64,000 nt of DNA. It comes from Marsupella aquatica (Eukaryota; Marchantiophyta). Shown piece after piece: positions 1-10,690 of this stretch. The notes beneath the pieces were generated by a model. The model had not been told where the DNA came from, ran no database searches, and saw only the letters and a list, made by a program, of their open reading frames with translations. The translations under genes were made by a program, and so were the position numbers. The first letter of the stretch is position 1; every line of letters begins with the position of its first letter. Location of the stretch: contig OZ316897.1 in the NCBI GenBank assembly GCA_973895155.1, positions 6,944,001 to 7,008,000 on the forward strand, in the 5' to 3' direction.

Positions 1-1
1 T

Positions 2-1228
2 TTAGAGAGAAGCAAGAAGGACGAGGTCATTCGGCGGCTTAGGAGGATGGAAGCCGAGATTGAAGATCTAAGGGAGGCCAAGAAAGCCCAAGATGAACTG
101 CGGATTAAACGACATGAGCTGAACATCATGCAGGGGCAGTTGGACACCGCGCAGGCTGATAATCAGAATATCAAGGATAAACTGACTCAGACGCAGGAAG
201 AGTTGGCCGACACGATCAAAGAGAGGGAGAAGTGGAAGCAAGAGCTGAAGAATACAGAGGAGGCCCACATAACAGCCAACAGCCGGGCCATGGCGGAGAC
301 CCAAAGAAAGGAATGGGCGTTGAAAGGGGAGCTCAAGAAAATCCGCGGAGCCCTTGAGCAGAAGGAGGTCGAGTTAGGGAAATCTTATCAAGGGATTACG
401 GTGCTGCAGCAGGAGCTTGCGTCCCTGACGGCCAGCTTCAAGGCCGACCTAAGGGAGAAGGACGAGATGCTCGAACAGACTTACGCCAAGATGAACCAGA
501 TGGAGTCTGTCATCATTGCAGAGCTCGACAAGGAGCTAAGAGCAACCCAGGAGGAGAGGGCTACCTTGAAGAAGGAATTGGAGGAAGCCCACAGGGAGCA
601 GGAGGAGGCCAAAAACGAGCTGGAGGGGGCACGTAAGGACCTGGATGAAACCCAAGAGGAGTTGGAGGAAATCACGAGGAAGATGGAGAACCTACAGCGG
701 CGGGCCGACAACCAAACAGAGCGGCTGAAGAAACAAGCCGCAGTATTTAAATGCTTAGCTGCAGCAGGTCCATCTCCCGTTGGGACAAACCAGTTACCAG
801 GGGTGGTAATTGCCGAAGGACAAGCCGCGCCACCTGCACCAGTGCCGGAAGTAAGTGGGAAGGGGAAGGGACCAGCTGCCGAGCCACCAACGAAGAAGAA
901 GCGGAAACCTTCAGGGTCAAGGAGTAATACGACTTCACAGGCCGTGGTGATCAAGGAGGTAGACCCAGCACCGACCCCAGACAGGGTCACGGCTAAGGAT
1001 CCAACTACCCTAGGGGAAGGGGAGGCCAAAGCCGAGGGAGTGGCTGAGGCCGAAGCCGTGGGTATTGCCGAGGCCGGTGTCGAGGCTGAAGCCGAAGGTG
1101 GACCCAGTCAGGCCGATGGAGAGTTGACTCGGTCAAGGGCAGGTAATCTGTCAGTAGGCGGGCCAACGGCAGTGGCTGAGGAGGAAGTGTTGGGGGCGTC
1201 CATTGAGGATCCACCACCGGTGTCGTGA
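2..1228 (+). CDS. LTR-encoded coiled-coil protein, C-terminal part
   Basis: This is the open C-terminal third of the protein encoded in the family A LTR; the reading frame is already open at the window edge, so the start is outside. The first two thirds is a Glu/Lys/Gln-rich coiled coil. A Pro/Ala-rich tail follows, with a nuclear-localisation-like KKKRKP motif and an acidic Ala-Glu repeat tract before the stop. The Ala-Glu-Val-Gly repeat is shorter and more divergent than in element G. The protein is homologous to residues about 755-1177 of the ORF at 48936-52469. Function unknown. Confidence 0.75.
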   Translation, partial: LERSKKDEVIRRLRRMEAEIEDLREAKKAQDELRIKRHELNIMQGQLDTAQADNQNIKDKLTQTQEELADTIKEREKWKQELKNTEEAHITANSRAMAETQRKEWALKGELKKIRGALEQKEVELGKSYQGITVLQQELASLTASFKADLREKDEMLEQTYAKMNQMESVIIAELDKELRATQEERATLKKELEEAHREQEEAKNELEGARKDLDETQEELEEITRKMENLQRRADNQTERLKKQAAVFKCLAAAGPSPVGTNQLPGVVIAEGQAAPPAPVPEVSGKGKGPAAEPPTKKKRKPSGSRSNTTSQAVVIKEVDPAPTPDRVTAKDPTTLGEGEAKAEGVAEAEAVGIAEAGVEAEAEGGPSQADGELTRSRAGNLSVGGPTAVAEEEVLGASIEDPPPVS

Positions 1229-1878
1229 CGGTGCAAGGGCGCCGTTCCTTTTAGGGAGGACGGACGTGGAGGGAGGAGGCGTGAGTGGGCAGGGCGGACG
1301 CGGATCTCCACGTTTAGGATTAGGATCAGAACCAGGAGCGGCCCTGACACTTAGCTTAGTGGGATTGCGGTTCCACTGGTAGGAGCAACACTTGTGCTCC
1401 TGCCTTGCTGTACATAGGTAGATTTGGGCAAGTAGATTACTGTCAGGTAGATTAGGCTTACGATGCAAAGAATGGCGGATCCACTACCAGGATAAGTACC
1501 TGGGCAGCGGGGAGCTCAGGGCCTCTTCTTTAGCAAGTTTTTAGTTTGCACCAGCCGGGCTGGGATCAAGTAGTACGAGAAGCTCTCGGTTAGTCATACA
1601 GTGACCCTTGTGTATATTCATGTTTCCTCATGCCTAAGAGCTGAATAGAGTTGGCCTCACGGCTTAGTTCGCAGAACTTGTGTATGAGATGTACTGTTTG
1701 TATGGCAAGTGCATGGTATGACTCGGTCAGAATGAGTCATTTTGCTATTTGTGTGTCGCATTAACTTGTGTGAAGAGTGCCCACATCAACAGAAGGAAGG
1801 AAAGTAAGCAGGGGAGTGAGAGTTGGATGTGTCGAGCTGAGAGAGGTCTTAGCGGCTTAACCAAGCCTATTGGGGATC

Positions 1879-1894
1879 ATTCCGGCGGCGGAAT
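1879..1894 (+). other. Conserved LTR hairpin (stem ATTCCG/CGGAAT)
   Basis: The sequence ATTCCGGCGGCGGAAT forms a 6-bp stem with a GCGG loop, 255 bp before the LTR end. The same element occurs in every family A, B and C LTR end in this window. Confidence 0.8.
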
Positions 1895-2149
1895 CCAAAC
1901 ATACCTAACAAGACGGAGGGGAAGACAGGGGAAGACAGGGGAAGGCCTATATTAGGCCGGCTACGTATCTCATGACCCGATGAAGGATCTGTCCAGTATA
2001 TGTGTGTAAAATGTTAATAGTAGTAGTAGAAGGTTAGCAGCGTCCCATGCCGCTAAGCCGCGGAAACGGCCTCGCCAAGCACGAAACCTGCGGGAATCGG
2101 CTTGAGCTGGGGGGTTTCTTGGGTTTAGGGAGCCATGGGACGCACCACA

Positions 2150-2508
2150 TTGGTATCTGTTCCCACCTTGAGTGCTTGCCTAAGCAGCTGACAACATTTG
2201 GTCTTTCGTAGTCGTCTGCCCAGTTCATTCTTGCAAATGAGCCACTATTCCTTGCGAGCGGTCCTTACCCCTCTCCTCCTCTGGTCTTCCCTCCCGTTGG
2301 TCACCCCGAGCCGCCGACGCTTAGCGCGCCCTAACCCTAATCGTGTTCTCTCCCCCGGCGTCCTTACTTCCGGCCTTGGCCCGGGTTCCATAGTCACCCT
2401 TAATTGTTTATATTTTCCTTGTTTTTGGTCCTATACTAAGGTGTTTCCAGGGTACACTCCTGCTTTACCATGTAAACCGGGCTTAGTGATTCCTGGCTAG
2501 GCATCACA
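2150..2508 (-). mobile_element. Family A LTR, first ~359 bp, minus strand (M)
   Basis: Read on the minus strand from 2508 it begins TGTGATGCC, the family A LTR start, and matches the start of the solo LTR at 14528. It stops abruptly where L0 ends. The simplest reading is a minus-strand LTR whose remainder lies left of L0, outside the window. Confidence 0.85.
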
Positions 2509-3656
2509 CATCTCATCCTCCTACTCCTACCTTGGGCGGCCCGGGTTCGTTCACGCATCCACAATTTAGAATCATGATGCCTAATCCTAAATGGGTTGTG
2601 AAGAGGCAACCTTGGAGCCATCACTATAGACACGCACTCAGTGCCCTGTCATTTTATTATGCAAGTGAAAAATACACTCCCTGTTAAGGATTTCACCCCC
2701 GACTGTACTTGCCAAAAGACGTAGCATAACTTTCCAAAAAAACAAAAAAACAAAAATATAGGTGCCTGAGTCATGTACAATGAGACAAAATTCCTAAATG
2801 TTTGAGGGTGTCAACTCCTCCGCTGTCCTCACATGTACTGCCTCTAGCTGCACGTACATCCATGACCATATCAGAGTCCAATCATGTATAGTCATAGACA
2901 CAGGTGCCAGGTGCGAGACCGGTGTGAGATGTCCTCATCTTACTACCACATCAAATACGGATACCAATCCTGTTGTCGATGCCACTCAGCCCTGAGGTAC
3001 TCAGGCATGTACATTAAGTCATCAAGGTCTAAACCCTGTTCATGCCATGGTGGTCTTCGATCCGTGCCTACAAGCAGTGGCAGCAGTGCCCTCCACGGTG
3101 CACATGTTGCTACCAAGTCCCTCCACTGGGTACTAATTAGTCTATATTAATTTGCAGATATCTTGTGCGCCAGACACCACAAGAACCCTCGGCCAGACAT
3201 GTGTAAGAACTATATCATGTGCCAAATCAGGCAACAAGGAACCACCTACAGCATCGTGCTTGTCTAACTCATTTGCTGAAAAGTAAATGTCCTCTTCGGA
3301 CTGTGCATCCTCATTCACCACAGCATTCACAACACATCCAAGTTCTGCAGGCATTATCTCGGATGGAGCTACACTCTATCTGGTTACCAATCCACACATG
3401 TAAGCCCAAGCAGTAGCCATGCATGATGCAACCCGTAGGAGGACCCTACATAGGGCCTGTCGGGCTAGAAGAGGCAGCATACCCACCAAAGTCTTCAGCC
3501 AAATAGAGCCCAGCAAGTAGATTCACAGTCACACCCCACGCAGCTGGAAACAACAATCACTTCAACTACGACCAGCCATGACAAGATGAGTTAGTTCAAG
3601 CATCACATTTATTACAAAATTGTGATTTATACAAAAATATGAGGGACTCCTACTCC
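2509..3656. other. Low-copy sequence, no recognisable gene
   Basis: AT-rich, low-copy-looking DNA. A minus-strand open stretch at 3142-3354 (about 70 codons, acidic) could be the 3' end of the BRCT gene remnant to its right, but nothing in it is recognisable. A short adenine-rich run lies near 2738-2756. Confidence 0.4.
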
Positions 3657-4532
3657 TCACTCTCTCCCACCATTGCTAAGCATACATCTCTGCTGAATCT
3701 TGGAGGGCCAGGCCTCAAAAATATCAAAGTCCCAAGCATTCTGTCGCTTCCATCTCGCTGCTGATTCCAAAAGCCAATCAAGGGAAAGCACCCAAAGATT
3801 GTTGTTCATGACAAAATGACGCACTATTGTCTTAAAGAATTTTCTGCATATTTTCATGTATGACAGACCTACAACATGAGTGGAGGTTTGTGTTAGACTC
3901 TCCTCCACTATCCCACCTAGCTCAACAACTATGGACTTGTACAGTCTGCACTTAGTCTCCCCAATTCCCTCTTCTACAAATACCATACTGAACCCCTTCA
4001 TAATGGTATTTCTCTCCTTGCCATGCTCATTCAATATAGCATCTGCACGCATAGGATGGTGTCCTATGTTGACAACAGGTCCATATCGGACAAAAGAAAA
4101 GTTGGGTTTCTCTACCGCTGCTTCATAGGCTTCCTTTTCAGCCAAAGCCTCTGCAGTGGCCTCCTCACTCACCCACAACTCATATTGCTCAGTACTCTAT
4201 GCACACCTATGTTTAACAGAATTGGTCAGCCAAGAGGCTTCAACTACTTTTAGACCTTGGTTGGTAATGGCAGAATCAATGAAGGACCATGACCACTTGT
4301 TCATCACATCCAGCCATGTCCCGGCAACAACATGTGTAGTCTATGGAGTGATGGCCTTGACTTCAGTCCCATGGAACTCTGAGAATCGTTTTTGTACGAT
4401 TGGCCAACTCACTTGGGTGAACCCATAGTGGCCAGGAATCAAAATGGCTTTGATTCCAGCCATGCAACAGAGGCGGGTGGTCAACCTTTGTACGTTTCCT
4501 AGAGGCCATGTACACACACCCCACCTAATCAC
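3657..4532 (-). pseudogene. Tandem BRCT-domain gene remnant
   Basis: Read on the minus strand, one frame runs through two BRCT-like repeats. BRCT domains bind phosphopeptides, mostly in nuclear DNA-damage or chromatin proteins. The first repeat shows TTHVVAGTWLD and, further on, VVEASWLTNSV. The second shows ELGGIVEESLTQTSTHVVG and then VLSLDWLLES. These match the BRCT pattern of a Gly-Gly turn, a THVV strand and a final aromatic W-L helix. Two in-frame TAG codons (4341-4343 and 4197-4199) interrupt the frame, each at a position where CAG (Gln) would fit. The 3' stop is at 3657-3659. No start codon or intron structure is secure. It lies in the same orientation as the PHD exon to its right, so both may derive from one gene. 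BRCT is recognised by pattern only. Confidence 0.55.
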
Positions 4533-5107
4533 TGCAGATCGGAAGATAATGCGTTCACCTGATAATCGGAGGGCCCCTAAAATGCTGCGTTTATAACTTG
4601 GTCCAGTCCAGTCGTTTGGTGAGTCTCTGCTCCGATTCCAAATGGGAGAAATATTGGGACAAACATACTAGACACCTGCAAGGATGCACCTCATAGTTTG
4701 AGTATGTGCCTTCACAATATTGAAGGTGACAAGTACAATTGTTTTGTGATGCCACATACAGATGTTGTAAATGGGCAGACATTCAATCAGAATACAAAAT
4801 GTTGGTACACTTTAAGGGAATTCTCGCAAATTAAATAGCCTTGTAACTTATATGCTCATAATGAGAAGTCCTGATTTAATTTAAGCAGTGTCATGTAAGT
4901 CGTGATCAAAATGATTGCAGAGTTAAAAAAGTTCCTAGAAGGCTTAAGGGGAGTTTTTGAAGGCATGTACCCAGGAACAAGTAATGAACTTAGGGTACTT
5001 GTTGCCTAAGCATCCTCTCCTACAGAGCTCCTTCTTCTCAAAATTGGAATGTCTGCAATCTCCAAGGTATCCACATCAGGTGCACTATGCATATACATTA
5101 TTCAGGT
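4533..5107. other. Spacer between BRCT and PHD remnants
   Basis: No reading frame or repeat that I recognise. It may be an intron if the BRCT and PHD segments belong to one minus-strand gene. Confidence 0.3.
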
Positions 5108-5788
5108 TCAAAGCCAAGAAATGTGATCTCTCATGGGAGTGTGCAAAGTAGGATCTATGGCATGGCGATGACAATAGAAGATCCATCGATCAACACCATG
5201 TGCAGAGTGATGATAGATGTGTCTATCACAAGCATAGCCTTCTGCTTGAACCTCCTTCAAACAATGAAAGTGCCACATGGTGGGACACCTAACACAGTGG
5301 ACTATGTCCACCCAGAAATCTTCATCGTGCTGACCACATGCCTTGCACTTATGAAGCGGGCAAGCTGTGGCAACATCGAGCAAACATGAAAAACAAAAGA
5401 ACCTCACACAATATCTATCAAGGCATTTCCTAACAAGTGGTGGAGCATCAACAGAGCCCTCATAAGACCCCAACATCCCACACTGTGCACACTTAGCCTG
5501 CTTCTCCAAACAATCAGCGCACATCCAGCCTCCCTGGTGTGTTGACGGGAGGCCCACCCCTGGACAGTTGTTTTCTGTAGCAAGGTCAAACTCCGGGTTG
5601 AGGTGGAAATGCCTCATGCAAGGGCCCTCACATATGGCTAAGCCCCCACCATCGTCACAAATGGCACAACAATGAGCTGCCTTCTGGAAAATCTGACGTG
5701 CAGAGAAGTTACTACCATCTAGCCCAACTACACCTGTGTTGCTCACCCCTGTCCCCCGCTTCTTGGCTCGGATTTTAGGGCGTGCCAT
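5108..5788 (-). CDS. EDM2-like PHD-finger protein fragment (226 aa)
   Basis: An intact minus-strand frame from ATG at 5788 to TGA, rich in ordered Cys/His. It holds an atypical PHD zinc finger (CAICDDGGGLAICEGPCMRHFH), a second Cys cluster (CADCLEKQAKCAQCG) and a third block containing CPLHKCKACG and CVRCPTMWHFHC. It ends in YCHRHAID followed by TPMRDHI. From memory, this order and the closing YC-x-H-x-ID...TP-x-RDHI block resemble the PHD region of plant EDM2 (ENHANCED DOWNY MILDEW 2), a chromatin protein that reads histone marks at heterochromatin and intronic TEs. EDM2 is far longer (over 1200 aa), so this would be a single exon or a captured fragment. The basic start MARPKIRAKKRG could be a real N-terminus. 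Confidence 0.6.
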   Translation of the reverse strand: MARPKIRAKKRGTGVSNTGVVGLDGSNFSARQIFQKAAHCCAICDDGGGLAICEGPCMRHFHLNPEFDLATENNCPGVGLPSTHQGGWMCADCLEKQAKCAQCGMLGSYEGSVDAPPLVRKCLDRYCVRFFCFSCLLDVATACPLHKCKACGQHDEDFWVDIVHCVRCPTMWHFHCLKEVQAEGYACDRHIYHHSAHGVDRWIFYCHRHAIDPTLHTPMRDHISWL

Positions 5789-6567
5789 GCCTACGCATGA
5801 GACAGATAGTACAATTTAGTAGAGTGCACAAACAATACAATTTAGCAGTGACTATACAAAAAGTACATTGTAGCATATAGACTAGAGTGGCAATTGCTAT
5901 TGCAATGAAATGTTCACACACAGATGTAGAGTAGACATACTTTTTGGTTTGTTGAGCCCACACTGAAAACTGATCCCCTAGTACAATAGCTCCACCTACA
6001 CCTCAATTTTGTGGCTATGATTCACCAAAGGAGATCTGCAACAAGATTTAATGCATTTGAATCACATACAATAGTTGTGACATGTAAAATAGACATTTTT
6101 CAAACAGGATTGGTATCAAGCAGTGTGATCAGGGTTGTAATTTATACATCCTAAATAGGCTATGATAGTGAATGAGACAAATAAGTTAGGCATAAATAAC
6201 TTTTTCCAGGTTATCACATGGCCCATTAATTCCAGTCTTTGAAAGGAGTCTTTTAAGTGAGCTTGCTAGCCTCTTAAATTAGGATATTCTACTTAGTGCA
6301 GCCATATTAGGATAAGTTATGTACTGTTGACCCTAAACCCTGGACCCAAAATTGCTCAAAATTCAAAATTTTAAGTAAATATCCTCTCTGTTCAAGTCAA
6401 AGTGTTAAGTTATAGGTCAATGGTCTCTGGTCTGTGCATGCAGTGTGACAAGTGGTCCTCTAGAGCGTGTGATCCAAACATGTGTAGACACCAAAGTCAC
6501 CGGTGGTGGGGTCTGGGAGGGCAGGACAAGTGACATCGCCAGGCACACTACAGGATGGCGAGTGGTT
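5789..6567. other. AT-rich spacer
   Basis: AT-rich sequence with nothing I recognise. Possibly intronic to the minus-strand PHD gene or upstream of it. Confidence 0.3.
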
Positions 6568-6909
6568 CTAGATGATACATTGTGCTTTGTGCAAAAACTG
6601 ACATCCAAGAGAACGGTCATCCAACTCTGGGCCAAAAACCCTACAGGCAAGACAGTCATATTGGCAACTATGCACACACCCTTGGCACCTAATTTGTGGT
6701 GGGTCATGTACAAGAGACACAAATACCAAGGATGTCGGGAAGGGTACTGAAGCAAGTAGAGGCTGGTTGTAGTTGTTCCTGGCAACAACAGGGTACTCAA
6801 AGTACCATGCAGACTGGGCTGGAAGGATCCCAAGTCTGACATACTCAAGGTGTAACATCTCTGCCTTGCGTGCAAGCCGCACATGTTCAGCGTTGCGGGT
6901 CCTCACCAT
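6568..6909 (-). CDS. Unrecognised minus-strand open frame (113 aa)
   Basis: The frame opens with ATG at 6909 and MVRTRNAEHVRLARKAEM, and includes FVSLVHDPPQIR before a Cys-rich end. A possible splice donor follows PPQIR, and possible acceptors lie nearby, so the true exon may be shorter. It has the same orientation as the PHD and BRCT remnants and could be an upstream exon. I do not recognise a family. A weak alternative is a plus-strand frame over 6445-6750. Confidence 0.25.
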   Translation of the reverse strand: MVRTRNAEHVRLARKAEMLHLEYVRLGILPAQSAWYFEYPVVARNNYNQPLLASVPFPTSLVFVSLVHDPPQIRCQGCVHSCQYDCLACRVFGPELDDRSLGCQFLHKAQCII

Positions 6910-8872
6910 AAGTGCTGGTTTTGTGGAGATGTCCTGTGTTCACGTCCTCTGATGAGCACCTTTGATCAGCAAGGTGAGCAGGAGTTGTACTTGCCTCACC
7001 AACAACAACCAACCTTAGTTAAATTATCAGTTCCCACTCACTGTGTCATTCCCTTGGTTCCAGCTAGAGGTCACAGTATAAACATAGCATGAAACACTCC
7101 TAATCAAGTTGCTTACAAACTACAATATCCAGAAAGAGTAAAAGTCTCACCCTGCAGTGAGCAGTAGAGAGGTAGTTCACTGGATATGTTGATGTGCAGT
7201 ACAACCTCCACTATTGCTTACTTCTGGTGTATGCTACTCAGAAGAAGACATCTTAGTAGCAGAAAATTCAGAGTAGGATTCAAAATAGAGCTTGCAAGCG
7301 GGCTTGCAAGAGTGAATGAGCAGGAGTGTAGGCAGACTGGCATGAAACTCATCCATAAAATAGTTGGAAACTAAAGAGTGGATGCAAAATGAAGCAAATT
7401 GCAGCACAGGTCGGCACAGGAAGTGGCCAGCAACACTCAGTCATACTTCATAATCAAAGTACAGACTGTGTTCACATGAAGGATCTTTCAAGAAAAGGCC
7501 CCACCACAAGGGGGTGGCAGAAAGCAGACAAGGCTTCAGGAAGATGGGAACACACTGACCCACTGCCAAGAAGAAAGAAAACCGTTCTCAACCACCCTCT
7601 ATCATCAATGACAGGACATATATTCAAAAATGCAAGCTGCATATGACGGAAACAACAACATAAACTGAATTCTCAACATAAACTGCTCATGGAGCTTTCG
7701 GGATCATTCCAAGAGCAAATGTCAACATGCCAATAGATGAAAACTCTGGCATATAGGGCATTGCATTCCATAGAGACGTTTGCACCAAAGAATTGGAAGC
7801 AATTGCCTATCTGTTGGAAGCAGGAAACATATATGTAAATCCCAAGCCCATACTACACTGGAGATGATCACCTCACGACAACTCTCACCTTGCAGCACGA
7901 AGATTCTCAAAGCGCACCAAGATGAGTCCTTGTAGCAGGTGAATGTTGGGCGGTGTCATCTAAGGCGCAAATCAACAGCTCGCTCCCTCCTGTCTCCCCG
8001 TCTGACGTATTTAAGCAGTGCAATTTAAACAGTGCAATTTAAGCAGTCAGATGCTACATAGCAATTAAGCACAAAGGCTAGTTCATGTCTTATTACATAG
8101 AATTTTGGATTGAAGTAATGAGAGCTATACATTTAAACTTACGGTGCCGACTCCATCAGTAGTTGCTGAAAACGGCATGGGAAACACTGGTATGACAGGA
8201 ACTCAAGGAAACATTTGCGGCAATGTCTTCACAGGAAAAGAAGAATCGCTAAGTACAGTATTCTTAATAGTAGTTTTGTTCTAATTCTGAAATCTACACA
8301 TAGGACGGAAACCCAGGACATTTCTCATGAAAATTGAAGATCCATTCGACAACTCCATGACAGCCTATTCCACATTGTGTCCGCCCCATGCAAGCGAGGG
8401 GTGTTCAGCCGAGCTTAGTCTAACCACGAATGATTGTTCTGGAAGCAGTTGCGACCTTGTTTTGGTAATTTTCTTCTATCCAACTCAATAGCTCACAAAC
8501 ATGGCATTGGACCCATTAACAAATTATACTTGCCATCATTCTCAACTGTATTACATGGCCCACACTGCTGATGTCCCTGACTCTTAAGGGAAACTCATCT
8601 CCTCGGCCAGCAACATCTCAGATTCTACAAAATGACACTGTGAAGACTTATTGAAGTCCTATCCTGTGATTGTAGCATGTATGATTCGCTGGGACTGCAA
8701 GCAGTTCTAGATCCTGCTGCACTTTATATACAACAGCAACTTGAGCTCCATGAACTTGTTTTTAATAGATGTGCGTTTGACCACGGGTACAACTCCAAAA
8801 CAATCACCCAATCAAATCATAACAAACCCCACCCGCAAGCTGAATGCAGAGGATAGAGACAGAGAAAATCAC
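6910..8872. other. No recognisable gene or repeat
   Basis: About 2 kb with only short chance frames. No domain, tRNA or terminal-repeat structure seen. Confidence 0.35.
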
Positions 8873-9112
8873 CGGGGCAATGAAGTCAGATCACATGGTG
8901 CAAAACTAGTACTCAGCAGGGTAAGACCAATCACAGCAAACAAAGCACGGAGCTAGACCACCAAAACTCCAGCAAGACAGTGTCGTGTCCATTTATTTGT
9001 AGGGAATGAAGTCGGATCACAGAGTGCTTCACTAGTACTTAGTAGGGTAAGACAGATCACAACAAACAAAGCTAACACAACAAAGCACAGAGAGGAACAA
9101 AACTCCAGCAAG
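8873..9112 (+). repeat. Diverged tandem duplication, unit ~126 bp
   Basis: Two adjacent copies share an ordered series of blocks: AATGAAGTC, GATCACA, ACTAGTACT, AGGGTAAGAC, ATCACA, CAAAGCAC, AAAACTCCAGCAAGACA. The first block starts at 8879 and at 9005, a period of 126 bp. The copies differ at many positions, so the duplication is not recent. Confidence 0.7.
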
Positions 9113-10371
9113 ACATAAATCAGACCTTGCAGCCTTTCGACTAGCAAAGGGAGATAGTCTACGCTTTCCATTGCTGGTCATAGCGCGACGGGCAATCAGG
9201 ATGATGCCATGCCAAGTAGAAGAACAACAAAGCATTCTATAAAAAGCACTGAGGTTGGCGGTATAGTAAAAGTGGTAGTACTTCCAGTAGCGCGACCAAC
9301 TCGCTAAGTGATAGTCCAGAGTAGCTTACCTCCGAGAAGAAACCCAGAGCAGTTTAGCAGAAATCCCCAAGAAAATTCCCACTCTGATGTGACAATACAA
9401 AAGGCAGTGACAAGCATAGGTGGTGGCAACTATCAAAGGCAGTGGCAAGCAAGCAATCAACGATGATAGCGACAATCGGCAATGGCGGTGGGAGGCAGCA
9501 ATAGGAATCACCTGAATGAAGTACCAATCTACAGCGGGAGGGAATGTCAACCGTCTTGTCAATCGCAGACCACCTCCGACCTCAAGGTCTCCCTCACATG
9601 AACACCTAAAATGTAAGCAATGACCCAATGTATCCTCCCTGATCACAGCTTCTCCCCACCCGCAGCTCGTCCCCACCCGTAGCTTCTCCCCGCATTGAGG
9701 TCCTCCTTGACAGCAGCTCTTGCAGCTGCTCTGCCCAGCCTCTGATGGCCTTCCATAATGTTTGCATACAATGTCGCCTCCCTTCAAGCAGCTTGCCAAT
9801 CCAATCGGCAATTTCAGCAGCTTCGACTGCCAGAATCGGCAATTTCAGAATCGGTAATTTCAGCAGCTTCGATTGCCAAGACAAATCTTAATGAATTTCA
9901 TTGTGTTGGGGTTTTCCATAACTCTTCAGCCATAGGGAGAATGTGTTGAACCTAATCTACCATTCAATCGGGCAAGCTGTATGCTACAAAGGTATGACAT
10001 TGCTCAAAATAGGATGGACCAGAGGAGATGTGGCTACTACGCAGCCAGCTGAGAACAGAGCGGAGCGGATCTGCTCGAGCTCTGCTACTTGTTGTTTGGT
10101 TTTTGTGCATGAGTGTAAGGAGTGGGTGCACAAGCCAGGGCCTTTAGTAACCTATAGAGGCAATGAAAGTATTCAATAGACAACCCAACAAAACAATGTG
10201 GAACTAAAGTTGCTGGAAAAGGGATGAAAGAAGCGCACTTTTAGCTGCATTAATTGTTGGGACTAACCTTTGGTTGATGACACTGATAACCAATGGCAGC
10301 ACTGTCAACTGCTTCCTCCTAACAAACAACCAGCTCCCGATTCTGCAACTGCTCTTTAAGCTCCACGACCT
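9113..10371. other. Spacer with short tandem repeat at 9809-9880
   Basis: The block AATCGGCAATTTCAG recurs three times between 9809 and 9880, twice followed by CAGCTTCGA-TGCCA. On the minus strand the repeat sits in a short frame (9606-9884) that reads as leucine-rich. No gene recognised elsewhere in the stretch. Confidence 0.4.
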
Positions 10372-10690
10372 CCTTCACAATTCCAATGTCCACCTTCCGC
10401 AGCAACAATGATTGCCTCCCTGCTCAGCTTCCTTTCAATGCAAGCTTACGGACCCACTACAGTCCACCTTCCGCAGTGGTCGCCTTCCACAGCGCCTTCA
10501 CAACTCCAATGTCCACCTTCCATAGTAGCAAACGATTGCCACCCTGCTCACGCCTCCTTTGAATGCCTCTGCAAGCTTAAGGACCACTGCAGTCCACCTT
10601 CCATAGTGGTCACCTTCCACAACGCCTTCACAACTCCAATGTCCACCTTCTGCAGCAGAAAACGATTGTCGCCCTGCTCATGCACAAGGA
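10372..10690 (-). repeat. Tandem repeat, unit ~123-130 bp, 2.5 copies
   Basis: The block CCTTCACAA-TCCAATGTCCACCTTC starts at 10372, 10495 and 10625, each time followed by a related CAACGATTGCC-CCCTGCTCA block. It borders the conserved CACTA arm. Unit length is not a multiple of three, so it is probably non-coding. Confidence 0.75.

Larger units (their letters stand above)
1..2149 (+). mobile_element. Family A LTR, 3' portion (L0), cut by window start
   Basis: This stretch is nearly identical to 51199-53380, the second half of the 5' LTR of element G, and it ends in the same CACCACA terminus at 2149. No primer-binding site follows, so it is a solo LTR or a 3' LTR. The sequence after it is an inverted family A LTR start, so L0 was inserted into another family A LTR. 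It carries the conserved hairpin ATTCCGGCGGCGGAAT at 1879-1894 and a private 14-bp tandem duplication around 1919-1946. Confidence 0.9.

Noticed and set aside
2738-2756. Adenine-rich run as a retroposon poly(A) tail
   Set aside because: Short, interrupted, and no flanking target duplication or retroposed gene next to it.
6445-6750. Plus-strand ORF of 101 codons
   Set aside because: No recognisable domain, and the neighbouring gene remnants are all on the minus strand; too weak to call.
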